A DNA stretch of 10,996 bases from Myxococcales bacterium. Lineage in GTDB: Bacteria > Myxococcota_C > UBA6777. The stretch is from positions 1 to 10,996 of the forward strand of contig JALTMC010000765.1 in the NCBI GenBank assembly GCA_027005175.1, given 5' to 3'. Each line of letters opens with the position of its first letter. Positions within the stretch are counted from its first letter, which is position 1. Positions 1-6,206 of the stretch are shown here, one piece after another. The translations under genes were made by a program, and so were the position numbers. The notes beneath the pieces were generated by a model. The model searched no databases and was not told the DNA's origin. It saw only the letters and a program-made list of their open reading frames with translations.

Positions 1-579
1 TCGTCGGCTTGTTCCTTCATTCACCGCAAGGATATACCAACGAGCCTTTCCACACATCAGCGGTTTCTTTGTCACAGGGTTCTCTTTGTGAAAGTCACGC
101 CCCAGATCTCGCTGGTCATAGATCGTAACAGAGCGATCCAAATCGTCAAAGAACCTATACAGCTGAGGGTAATCTCTTTCCTCCAGTCCCAACCATATAG
201 ACTGAATACGCTTGTTTTTTAGAACGCTAGGTATATGATGATAGTGATCTTTGTCGGGATGAGAGATCACAACGATGACTTTTCGTTGCCCTATCACACG
301 CCCAACATATCGTTTAACATCCTCAATAGCCTCATCCTGCGTTAATCCGGTTGGCTCTTTCGTACTACCGCAGTCCACCAGCATCACAGGAGCATCCTTC
401 CCAGGACACTCCACCAGCTGACAGGAACCAACACCGATATCCACAAAATGCAGTCGAATCCGGTTGAGACTTGACTTGAAACTTTTCCTTTTCATCAGGT
501 TCTGCGTCTTCGACACACAACCAATCGAGAGAGAACCCAACAAAGCAACAGAAACAAGGACCAGAATAAACTTATTCAT
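1..579 (-). CDS. Putative lipoprotein with ComEC-like metallo-beta-lactamase fold (3' part cut by window edge)
   Basis: My translation of the reverse strand gives 193 codons, open to the left edge, so the C-terminus is missing. The start is ATG (577-579); no strong Shine-Dalgarno precedes it. Residues 1-20 form a hydrophobic signal peptide ending in LSIGC, so Cys21 is a candidate lipidation site, although Ser at -3 is not the classical lipobox residue. After a basic linker come HFVDIGVGSC (44-53), a VDCG strand end (68-71) and the metal-binding motif HPDKDH (107-112). This order matches the metallo-beta-lactamase domain found at the C-terminus of ComEC/Rec2 and in stand-alone secreted hydrolases. 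I infer an exported, membrane-anchored metal-dependent hydrolase. The substrate cannot be told; a phosphodiester is possible. No transmembrane ComEC channel is visible, so a DNA-uptake role is not implied. It may be cotranscribed with the upstream gene on the same strand. Confidence 0.75.
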   Translation of the reverse strand, partial: MNKFILVLVSVALLGSLSIGCVSKTQNLMKRKSFKSSLNRIRLHFVDIGVGSCQLVECPGKDAPVMLVDCGSTKEPTGLTQDEAIEDVKRYVGRVIGQRKVIVVISHPDKDHYHHIPSVLKNKRIQSIWLGLEERDYPQLYRFFDDLDRSVTIYDQRDLGRDFHKENPVTKKPLMCGKARWYILAVNEGTSRR

Positions 580-748
580 ACGACACCGTTGAGTAAATGG
601 CGAGAGAAAGCTATGACAGCATGAAATACCACCGACAGCGTTGAGTCCACGACATTTCGAAACAAAGCATACCTTTTCAGTCTCTTACTCTCCCGTCAAT
701 CCATCTACCTTCCATCTACCTTCCATCTACCTTCCATCTACCTTCCAT
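580..748. other. Intergenic spacer between two - strand genes
   Basis: The spacer lies downstream of the membrane acyltransferase-like gene and upstream of the putative lipoprotein gene. It contains four and a half copies of the 11-bp repeat and, nearer the lipoprotein start, an imperfect direct repeat: CGACACCGTTGAG (581-593) and CGACAGCGTTGAG (633-645), differing at one base. No clear hairpin-plus-T terminator is visible after the upstream gene on the - strand, so readthrough into the lipoprotein gene is possible. I could not identify a convincing sigma-70 promoter. Confidence 0.5.
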
Positions 749-777
749 CTACCTTCCATCTACCTTCCATCTACCTT
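701..777. repeat. Seven-copy perfect 11-bp tandem repeat
   Basis: Seven consecutive identical copies of CCATCTACCTT (701-711, 712-722, 723-733, 734-744, 745-755, 756-766, 767-777); the opposite strand reads AAGGTAGATGG. The three copies nearest the - strand gene encode its last eight or nine residues and its TAG stop (749-751); the other four are beyond the stop. The unit is not a multiple of three and contains TAG, so any frame entering the array stops within about three units. Perfect identity of all copies suggests recent expansion by replication slippage. A run of six G (783-788) lies beside the array. It is too short and lacks spacers, so it is not CRISPR. Confidence 0.97.
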
Positions 778-1840
778 CAGGAGGGGGGTTGCGACGATGG
801 CCGAGGTCCCAATATACCAAGATTCGATCAATGGCCAAAAAGACAACAACAATAATACTGAGCACAGACATGAGACTCATGTCTTCGATTTCAATAGAAA
901 GCCAACCGATAAGAATCCAATGAATCACATAAAACAATGTGATGTGTTTGCTCCAAAAGTACAACTTATCAAAGATAAAATTCTTCTTGATGTGTTGCAC
1001 AAGGAAATGACAAGTAGCCATCCAAACAAAAGCACTCCCAATTAACAGGAGGCTGATACCGGTTGGGGTGAATTCTGAAGAGTATTTATCAACAATCATG
1101 AGCTTAAACCCAGGATCATTCAGCACCCACGGTCCGATCATCATAAGAATGATACCGGGAATCACTCCAGAGTAAAAGACTCTAGCATAATTTGAACTTC
1201 TCTTGAGGTAGTACCCCAAAACCATTCCAAACAAAGCATAAGAAAACCAGGGAAAGATGGGAAAGCTACTAGTGTAGTGTTCTTTTCCCCACAACATTTC
1301 AAAGAGGAAAGCTCCAGCCGACCATGGAGGTGGAGTTCCCCACAAAGAGGGAGAGACCCACAAGATAACAACACCAAGGATCATCCAAACCAGGGGAGAT
1401 TTGATAAATTTATGGACAAGCGCAAGTAGGATAAAAGCAAGTCCTGCGAATTGTAAGACATCGTGTTCTTGGAACAAGTACAAGGGTGTCTCACGGCCGA
1501 TTTCAGTAAGCTTGATGGCACCAAACTGGAGAGCCAGATAGGTGGGGAGAGTGCCTCTCATCACATTGAGAGCAAAGCCTAAAAAGAACAAAAGGAGCCC
1601 TCTTTGCACGGCATAAATCAGGCTCATCCGCTTGGAAAACATCACGCCAATACCCAGCACAAAAATAAAGATCCGTGCGCTAAAAAAGGTGGCCAACAGG
1701 TAGATAACCTTGGCAAATCCTGACTCTTGAGTGGCATCACTCCCGAGGTCGTCGATGATATGGAGCATAACCATCAAAAACAAACAAAATCCGCGAGCCA
1801 GATCAAGAGCCCAGATCCTCTCAGGCCTGCTCTCACTCAT
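749..1840 (-). CDS. Polytopic membrane protein, DUF1624/HGSNAT-like (acyltransferase-type) family
   Basis: 363 residues, mostly hydrophobic, with about nine or ten predicted membrane segments. The N-terminus reads ALDLARGFCLFLMVMLH (11-27), matching the start of DUF1624 and heparan-alpha-glucosaminide N-acetyltransferase-like proteins (LD-RG-hydrophobic-H). Other family-like stretches are HDVLQFAGLAFIL (126-138) and FPIFPWFSYALFGMVLGYY (193-211), with FYVIHW (303-308) near the C-terminus. Relatives transfer acyl groups across the membrane onto sugars or envelope polymers; the substrate here is unknown. The start is ATG (1838-1840) with GGAGGA (1847-1852, - strand) six bases upstream, which decides it. 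The C-terminus is odd: after DLGHRRNPPP the final residues EGRWKVDGR and the TAG stop are encoded by an 11-bp tandem array, so the native end was probably altered or the tail is dispensable. It is transcribed divergently from the nuo operon and has no evident link to it. Confidence 0.72.
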   Translation of the reverse strand: MSESRPERIWALDLARGFCLFLMVMLHIIDDLGSDATQESGFAKVIYLLATFFSARIFIFVLGIGVMFSKRMSLIYAVQRGLLLFFLGFALNVMRGTLPTYLALQFGAIKLTEIGRETPLYLFQEHDVLQFAGLAFILLALVHKFIKSPLVWMILGVVILWVSPSLWGTPPPWSAGAFLFEMLWGKEHYTSSFPIFPWFSYALFGMVLGYYLKRSSNYARVFYSGVIPGIILMMIGPWVLNDPGFKLMIVDKYSSEFTPTGISLLLIGSAFVWMATCHFLVQHIKKNFIFDKLYFWSKHITLFYVIHWILIGWLSIEIEDMSLMSVLSIIVVVFLAIDRILVYWDLGHRRNPPPEGRWKVDGR

Positions 1841-1973
1841 ACTCTCTCCTCCAAAGCACTCCGATTGGACCTGCTATCCGAGTTCCCATCTGTGTGGACC
1901 TTTCTGTGCAGGTCGAAAGCCTAGACAAAAAACTCGTTTCTCAGATGGCAGAACAAACATTTCCAGACATCAC
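1841..1973 (-). promoter_or_regulatory. Leader/promoter region of the - strand membrane protein gene
   Basis: The only clear signal is the Shine-Dalgarno GGAGGA (1847-1852 on the - strand). Seven-base inverted arms GACCTGC (1868-1874) and GCAGGTC (1908-1914), 33 bases apart, could pair in the leader RNA but are weak. A promoter for the - strand gene must lie here or further right; I could not pick -35/-10 boxes with confidence. No small ORF stands out. Confidence 0.35.
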
Positions 1974-2038
1974 ACCCACGATATGTGCAAGGAGCACCTG
2001 AGATGAATTCTCAGGTGCTCCTTGCACATATCGTGGGT
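1974..2038. repeat. Perfect 30-bp inverted repeat with 5-nt loop
   Basis: Left arm 1974-2003 and right arm 2009-2038 are exact reverse complements; the loop is TGAAT (2004-2008). Each arm also contains a smaller inverted repeat, GTGC-N5-GCAC (1985-1997 in the left arm), so alternative foldings exist. There is no T-run directly after either arm, and the flanking genes point away on both sides, so an ordinary intrinsic terminator is neither needed nor well supported. It could be a palindromic repetitive element (REP- or MITE-like), a cruciform-forming regulatory site, or a transcription insulator between divergent units. No second copy was noticed in this window. Confidence 0.95.
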
Positions 2039-2408
2039 CACAGTCGTAGGGTAAAATGTATCTTCGTCATTTGGCAAGTAGTCCCCTTGGAAGGTCTCAA
2101 CGCATGAGGAGAGGTTTGAGGCGAGACCGATTGTTGTGCAATGAAAACCACAGTCCTCTGGGACGAAAAAAAAACAGCTCACCCCGCAACAAGCAACCAC
2201 CTGATATTACAGGACAAAACAAGACACCACTGTAGAAGAGAGTAAAAGTTTTCTTTTCTTTCGATGCACTTTGTTGCAAAAAGGATGCGGTGTTCTTTGT
2301 CAAACTCATTGTGGTTTGAGGGGGGCACCCCATGCAAAGCAGAATATTCATTGCAGACCGAAGTCTGGAGTGAATCTGAGGCTCCAATCAAAATCGTTGG
2401 GGAACGTG
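2039..2408 (+). promoter_or_regulatory. Probable nuo operon promoter and leader region
   Basis: About 370 bases separate the palindrome from the nuoA start. The stretch contains a run of nine A (2166-2174) and a pyrimidine-rich block near 2249-2262. The operon promoter most likely lies here because no other promoter-sized gap precedes nuoA, but I could not identify a convincing -35/-10 pair. The frame of nuoA stays open upstream to a TTG at 2271; that extension lacks membrane-protein character and is treated as noncoding. A 43-codon basic ORF (2104-2235) has a fair GGAAGG upstream but no other support. Confidence 0.4.
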
Positions 2409-2759
2409 ATGAATTACTTTTTTGTGTTGCTCTTTGTTGGGCTGGCTGCCTTCTTTGTTGCTGCGGGCTTAGGAGCCTCTCGACTCCTGGCTCCTCACAA
2501 CCCTGGGCGCGTCAAAAACAAGATCTATGAATGTGGGGAGATCCCCGTAGGAAACGCCTGGGTCCAATTTAATGTGGGTTATTACCTATTTGGACTTTTA
2601 TTTCTTGTGTTTGATGTGGAGGCAGCCTTTTTGTATCCCTGGGCTGTATCCTTTCGCAAGGTTGGACTGGCAGGATTTGTGGAAGCGGGAATTTTCATCC
2701 TGATCCTACTCATTGGTCTCATGTATGCATGGCGCAAAGGAGCTCTGGAATGGGTATAG
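2409..2759 (+). CDS. nuoA: NADH-quinone oxidoreductase subunit A
   Basis: A small membrane subunit of complex I at the junction of the peripheral and membrane arms, near the quinone cavity with NuoH, J and K. The 116-residue protein has three membrane segments. The NuoA signature YECGE appears near residue 40, and GYYLFGLLFLVFDVEAAFLY with the conserved Asp and Glu of FDVE forms the second helix. I chose ATG 2409 because it starts directly at the first helix (MNYFFVLLFVGL), gives the usual family length, and is preceded by GGGGAA (2399-2404). The in-frame GTG at 2406 is an alternative. The longer reading from 2271 would add 46 Cys-rich, non-family residues. It is the first gene of the operon and its end overlaps nuoB by 10 bases, suggesting coupled translation. 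Confidence 0.95.
   Translation: MNYFFVLLFVGLAAFFVAAGLGASRLLAPHNPGRVKNKIYECGEIPVGNAWVQFNVGYYLFGLLFLVFDVEAAFLYPWAVSFRKVGLAGFVEAGIFILILLIGLMYAWRKGALEWV
2737..2742 (+). promoter_or_regulatory. Ribosome binding site deciding the nuoB start
   Basis: AAGGAG lies within the end of nuoA, seven bases before ATG 2750. It supports that start over the in-frame ATG at 2729, which is upstream of this site and would place the signal inside the gene. Confidence 0.8.
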
Positions 2760-3436
2760 TCACAGACAAACTTCCGATGTATGTGGAGAACATGCCTGGC
2801 GGGCAGATGATCGTCTCTACCATCGATACCGTCATAAACTGGTCGAGAGCCAACAGTTTGTGGCCACTCAGTTTCGGTACCAAATGCTGCGCGATTGAGA
2901 TGTTGATGGACACAGGCGCAGCTCACCAGGACTTGGCACGCTTTGGTGCTGAGGTTGCTCGTGCCACCCCCCGGCAGGCTGACTTACTGGTTATCGCAGG
3001 TTTGATCACCAAGAAGATGGCCCCTCGAATGAGGACTCTGTATGAGCAGATGGCAGAGCCTCGGTATGTGATGGCCACAGGTGGCTGTGCTGTAGCAGGG
3101 GGTCCTTACATCTACCACTCCTATCACATCGTGCGAGGAGCCGACGAGATTGTCCCCGTCGATGTGTATGTTCCCGGCTGTCCTCCACGCCCCGAAGCCT
3201 TTTTCTACGGATTGCTGACCCTACAAAAGATGATCAAAGAAGGCGAGAGCATCCGAGAGCCGGGTGTTCGACGCAAGCCTGTATTGTCGTGTCTTCCCGA
3301 AGGATTTACCATGGACGACATTGACGCTGAGATGCAGAGGCTACTTGTGGAAGAGAATGTCGTTGATGTTCAAAAGGAAGCAGACAATAAGATCTGGGCA
3401 AAAAGGGTAGAGGAATGGCACAACAACAAGGAATAG
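2750..3436 (+). CDS. nuoB: NADH-quinone oxidoreductase subunit B (N2 iron-sulfur subunit)
   Basis: Peripheral subunit carrying cluster N2, the last 4Fe-4S centre, which passes electrons to quinone at the NuoB-NuoD interface. From ATG 2750 the protein has 228 residues. All four expected ligands are present: the adjacent pair Cys46-Cys47 in GTKCCAIEM, Cys113 in GGCAVAGGPY and Cys144 in YVPGCPPRPE. The fold core is followed by a C-terminal extension of about 60 residues (from GESIREPG onward), charged and acidic toward its end; many NuoB proteins stop sooner. The end overlaps nuoC by 22 bases. An upstream in-frame ATG (2729) would add seven residues, but the AAGGAG at 2737-2742 favours 2750. Confidence 0.97.
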   Translation: MGIVTDKLPMYVENMPGGQMIVSTIDTVINWSRANSLWPLSFGTKCCAIEMLMDTGAAHQDLARFGAEVARATPRQADLLVIAGLITKKMAPRMRTLYEQMAEPRYVMATGGCAVAGGPYIYHSYHIVRGADEIVPVDVYVPGCPPRPEAFFYGLLTLQKMIKEGESIREPGVRRKPVLSCLPEGFTMDDIDAEMQRLLVEENVVDVQKEADNKIWAKRVEEWHNNKE

Positions 3437-3879
3437 AAGAGGTTCTTTCCCTGGATTCCGAAGCAACAGAACGGGAGAACGCAAACATTCCTGCCGTGGT
3501 CGTTCCGGTCGATCGGCTCTATGCCTTTCTGAAAGCCCTCAGAGATGACAAGCGATTTGCTTATGACATGCTGATGACTCACACCGCAGTGGATTGGATC
3601 GAGGATGCAGAGTTCGAGGTCGTGTACTTGTTGTATTCCACAACGCGCGGTACACAGCTTCAGGTTTCGACCCGAGTGCCTCGGGACAATCCGGTGGTTC
3701 CCACCGTCCAGTCCCTGTGGTTGATCGCAGAGTGGCAAGAACGTGAGGCGTTTGACTTGATGGGCATCTTGTACGACAACCACCCCGATCTTCGGCGTGT
3801 GTTTTTGGAAGATAATTGGGAGGGTCATCCTCTTCGCAAAGACTATGTCGATGCAGACATGCTGGAGCGTCCCAAATGA
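3415..3879 (+). CDS. nuoC: NADH-quinone oxidoreductase subunit C (30 kDa subunit)
   Basis: A peripheral-arm subunit without cofactors that packs against NuoD and NuoB in the Q-module. The 154-residue protein ends with the family signature: EWQEREAFDLMGILYDNHPD followed by LRRVF and GHPLRKDY near residues 140-145. The start ATG 3415 lies inside the 3' end of nuoB, with AAAAGGG (3401-3407) seven bases upstream. The stop overlaps the nuoD start in an ATGA junction, so translation is probably coupled. It is a free-standing NuoC, not the NuoCD fusion seen in E. coli. The N-terminal ~20 residues are acidic and not family-diagnostic. Confidence 0.95.
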   Translation: MAQQQGIEEVLSLDSEATERENANIPAVVVPVDRLYAFLKALRDDKRFAYDMLMTHTAVDWIEDAEFEVVYLLYSTTRGTQLQVSTRVPRDNPVVPTVQSLWLIAEWQEREAFDLMGILYDNHPDLRRVFLEDNWEGHPLRKDYVDADMLERPK

Positions 3880-5039
3880 CAGTACAAATTCGAACTCTTG
3901 ATGATAAGATGAGAATCCCTGAGGGTGCTCAAAGTACGTTGCAAACACAAGAGTATATGATCAATATGGGTCCTCAGCACCCTATCGCTCACGGCTCTTT
4001 GCGTTTGTTGTTGAAGATGGATGGAGAAACCGTCAAGGAAGTCATCCCTGTTCCTGGCTATATCCACCGTGGTGTTGAGAAGATGGGTGAGCATATGACA
4101 CCCATGATGTTCACCCACCTCACCGACCGAACAGACTACCTGTCGTCGTTGATGGGCAACTGGGGCATCTCGAAAGCGATCGAGAAAGCGGCAGGCATAG
4201 AAGTCTCGGACCGAGTCAACTATATCCGAACCATTATGGCCGAATTAATGCGCCTGCAAAGCCACGCGTTGTGGTGGGGAGTCTTGGGGATTGACTTGGG
4301 TGCCTTCACCGCCTTTCTCTACGGCCTTCGCGAAAGAGAGGTAATCAGTGAGATCTTTGAGGAGACCATCGGTTGCCGCCTGACCATGAACTACATCGTC
4401 CCCGGTGGAGTCCTCGCCGACATACACCCCAACTTTGTGAAGAGAACCAAGGACTTACTACCGTATATGAGGCAAAAGATCGACGAGTACGATGAGCTTT
4501 TGTCGGGCAATATCATCTTGCAGGAGCGGCTCCGCAACATCGGAATACTGTCCGCTGAACAAGCCAAGTCGATGGGGGCCACAGGCCCTGTCCTTCGAGG
4601 AAGTGGTGTCCCTCTCGATCTGCGTGCGACAGACCCATACGGTGTGTATGACAAGGTCGATTTCAATGTACCAGTAGGCTCTATCGGAGATTGCTGGGAC
4701 CGGTACTATGTTCGCCTGGAAGAGATGCGCGAATCGATCAAGATTATTGAGCAGCTGATTGATAATATCCCTGAGGGAAAGATTCAGGCGATGAAGATCA
4801 GCGGTCGAATCAAGATTCCACCTGGCACCTACTACGATCAGATCGAAACAGCTCGTGGGATCATGGGGGTGTTTATGGTGTGGGAAGGGAAGAAAACAGA
4901 GCCCTACCGCATCCATCTTCGCAGTCCGAATTACAATAACCTGTGGTTGGCGACATTGCTCGCAAAAGACTGGCGTGTTGCCGACCTCATCAGCATCCAA
5001 TCAACGTTGGATCTGGTGATTCCTGAACTCGATCGGTAG
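3876..5039 (+). CDS. nuoD: NADH-quinone oxidoreductase subunit D (49 kDa, quinone-site subunit)
   Basis: The hydrogenase-large-subunit-like protein that forms the quinone reduction site with NuoB. 387 residues from ATG 3876, which overlaps the nuoC stop by four bases; the frame is open further upstream (3816), but that part is the out-of-frame end of nuoC. NMGPQHPIAHGSLRL (30-44) carries His39, and DRTDYLSS carries Tyr88. By my alignment from memory these match Thermus Nqo4 His38 and Tyr87, the quinone headgroup ligands. Later family blocks include GIGDCWDRYYVRLEEMRES-like sequence around residues 270-290 and the C-terminal RSPNYNNL and ELDR ending. The nickel-binding cysteines of hydrogenases are absent, as expected for complex I. 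Length is normal for an unfused NuoD. Confidence 0.97.
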   Translation: MTVQIRTLDDKMRIPEGAQSTLQTQEYMINMGPQHPIAHGSLRLLLKMDGETVKEVIPVPGYIHRGVEKMGEHMTPMMFTHLTDRTDYLSSLMGNWGISKAIEKAAGIEVSDRVNYIRTIMAELMRLQSHALWWGVLGIDLGAFTAFLYGLREREVISEIFEETIGCRLTMNYIVPGGVLADIHPNFVKRTKDLLPYMRQKIDEYDELLSGNIILQERLRNIGILSAEQAKSMGATGPVLRGSGVPLDLRATDPYGVYDKVDFNVPVGSIGDCWDRYYVRLEEMRESIKIIEQLIDNIPEGKIQAMKISGRIKIPPGTYYDQIETARGIMGVFMVWEGKKTEPYRIHLRSPNYNNLWLATLLAKDWRVADLISIQSTLDLVIPELDR

Positions 5040-5043
5040 GGAG
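5039..5043 (+). promoter_or_regulatory. Ribosome binding site for the GTG start of nuoH
   Basis: GGGAG begins on the last base of the nuoD stop codon and sits eight bases before the GTG at 5052. It supports the non-ATG start of nuoH. Confidence 0.7.
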
Positions 5044-5051
5044 ATAGTACA

Positions 5052-6176
5052 GTGAACTCTCTCACTCTCACGTGGTTTGCTGCTGGTTCAACCCAGACCA
5101 CTCCGGAAGTTCTTACAGCAGCACAACGAGCAGCCAAGGTCATCAACACCAACCCATGGCTAGCCATCTTCTATATGGTTGTGGCCTTGGCAGGAATTGC
5201 CACGTTCTTGTCTGTTTTAGGCATGGTGCTGATCTATGTGGAGCGCAAGCTGGCTGGTCGTTTTCAGTGCCGACTTGGCCCCACACGAGTAGGCCCTTTT
5301 GGTATGCTACAGACCATAGCAGACACCATTAAGCTTCTGACCAAAGAAGACATCACACCGAACCAAGCGGACAAAGCTCTTCATCTCATCGCCCCTTTCT
5401 TCGCACTCTTGGCGACCGTCTTGATGATGATAATCATACCTTTTAGCCCCACCATCCAGGTCATCGACCTGAACATCGGGGTTGTGTTTGTTGCGGCTGT
5501 TTCGACCTTTGGTGTGTTTGGTGTCCTGCTCGGAGGCTGGGCCTCCAACAACAAATGGTCTCTCCTTGGAGGTATGCGCTCCGGTGCACAGATCATCTCC
5601 TACGACCTATCCATCGCACTCGCACTCATTACGGTTGTTCTGTTCAGCGGCTCCCTTTCGCTAACAGAGATCATTAAGAGCCAACAAGAAGGCTGGTGGA
5701 TCTGGCGTGCCCCTGTCGTTGGATTCCTCTCTTTCTTCTTGTTTCTTATCGCCTCTGTCGCCGAACTCAATCGCACGCCTTTCGATATGCCAGAAGGTGA
5801 GAGTGAACTCACGGGTGGTTTTAGCACAGAATACTCTGGCTTGCGCTTCTCCTTTTTCTTTTTGGCCGAATTTCTCAATATGTTCGTCGCTTCGGCTCTC
5901 GCCGTCACACTCTTCCTCGGTGGTTGGATGCCTTTCTATATCGGAAACTTCACAAGCTTCAACGCAGTGATGGGCTTCTTCCCCCCCATCGTGTGGTTCG
6001 CAGTGAAGACGATTGGTGTCATGTACTTTATCATCTGGATCCGTTGGACGTTTCCGCGCTTGCGTATCGACCAACTGATGCACCTTGAATGGAAGATCAT
6101 GCTGCCGTTGGGATTCGCCAACCTGCTCGTAGGCAGTGTGCTGGTGCTTCTTAAATTATACTTCTTTCCCTTCTAA
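5052..6176 (+). CDS. nuoH: NADH-quinone oxidoreductase subunit H (ND1 homologue)
   Basis: Membrane subunit that with NuoB and NuoD encloses the quinone channel and starts the proton-transfer axis. 374 residues with about eight or nine membrane helices, longer than the typical ~325-350 because some 35 residues precede the first helix. Family blocks are clear: YVERKLAGRFQCRLGPTRVG (62-81), GGWASNNKWSLLG (161-173) and AELNRTPFDMPEGESEL (237-253), followed by TEYSGLRFSFFFLAEF. The acidic cluster of the quinone-side loop (Glu238, Asp245, Glu248, Glu250, Glu252) is intact. One oddity: the block usually read as QxISYE has Asp185 (QIISYDLS) where most NuoH/ND1 have Glu. The start is GTG with GGGAG upstream; the gene follows nuoD by 12 bases, with no nuoE/F/G between. 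Confidence 0.97.
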   Translation: MNSLTLTWFAAGSTQTTPEVLTAAQRAAKVINTNPWLAIFYMVVALAGIATFLSVLGMVLIYVERKLAGRFQCRLGPTRVGPFGMLQTIADTIKLLTKEDITPNQADKALHLIAPFFALLATVLMMIIIPFSPTIQVIDLNIGVVFVAAVSTFGVFGVLLGGWASNNKWSLLGGMRSGAQIISYDLSIALALITVVLFSGSLSLTEIIKSQQEGWWIWRAPVVGFLSFFLFLIASVAELNRTPFDMPEGESELTGGFSTEYSGLRFSFFFLAEFLNMFVASALAVTLFLGGWMPFYIGNFTSFNAVMGFFPPIVWFAVKTIGVMYFIIWIRWTFPRLRIDQLMHLEWKIMLPLGFANLLVGSVLVLLKLYFFPF

Positions 6177-6206
6177 ACTGTAAACGCTTCAAGTCTGGAG
6201 ATTGAT

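Noticed and set aside
701-777. CRISPR-like array
   Set aside because: The copies are contiguous 11-mers without spacers and no cas genes are present; it is a simple tandem repeat.
641-1045. + strand ORF with repeated STFHLPSIYLP-like residues
   Set aside because: The repetitive residues are just the 11-bp tandem array read in this frame; the rest is antisense to the membrane protein gene and has no family resemblance.
1868-1914. Seven-base inverted arms in the leader of the - strand gene as an operator or attenuator
   Set aside because: The arms are short and 33 bases apart, which is within chance expectation.
1974-2038. Palindrome as a Rho-independent terminator
   Set aside because: No T-run follows either arm, the stem is unusually long, and both flanking genes are transcribed away from it.
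2166-2174. Run of nine A as a - strand terminator tail
   Set aside because: On the - strand the T-run would come before, not after, the weak neighbouring stem, so the order is wrong for a terminator.
2104-2235. 43-codon basic small ORF in the nuo leader
   Set aside because: It has a fair upstream GGAAGG but low-complexity content (including a poly-A run), no recognisable family and no conservation evidence.
2271-2408. N-terminal extension of NuoA from a TTG codon
   Set aside because: It adds 46 Cys- and basic-rich residues not seen in NuoA; ATG 2409 gives the normal length and begins at the first helix.
3816-3875. Upstream extension of NuoD
   Set aside because: This part is the +1 frame of the nuoC 3' end; the ATGA junction at 3876 gives a normal NuoD N-terminus.
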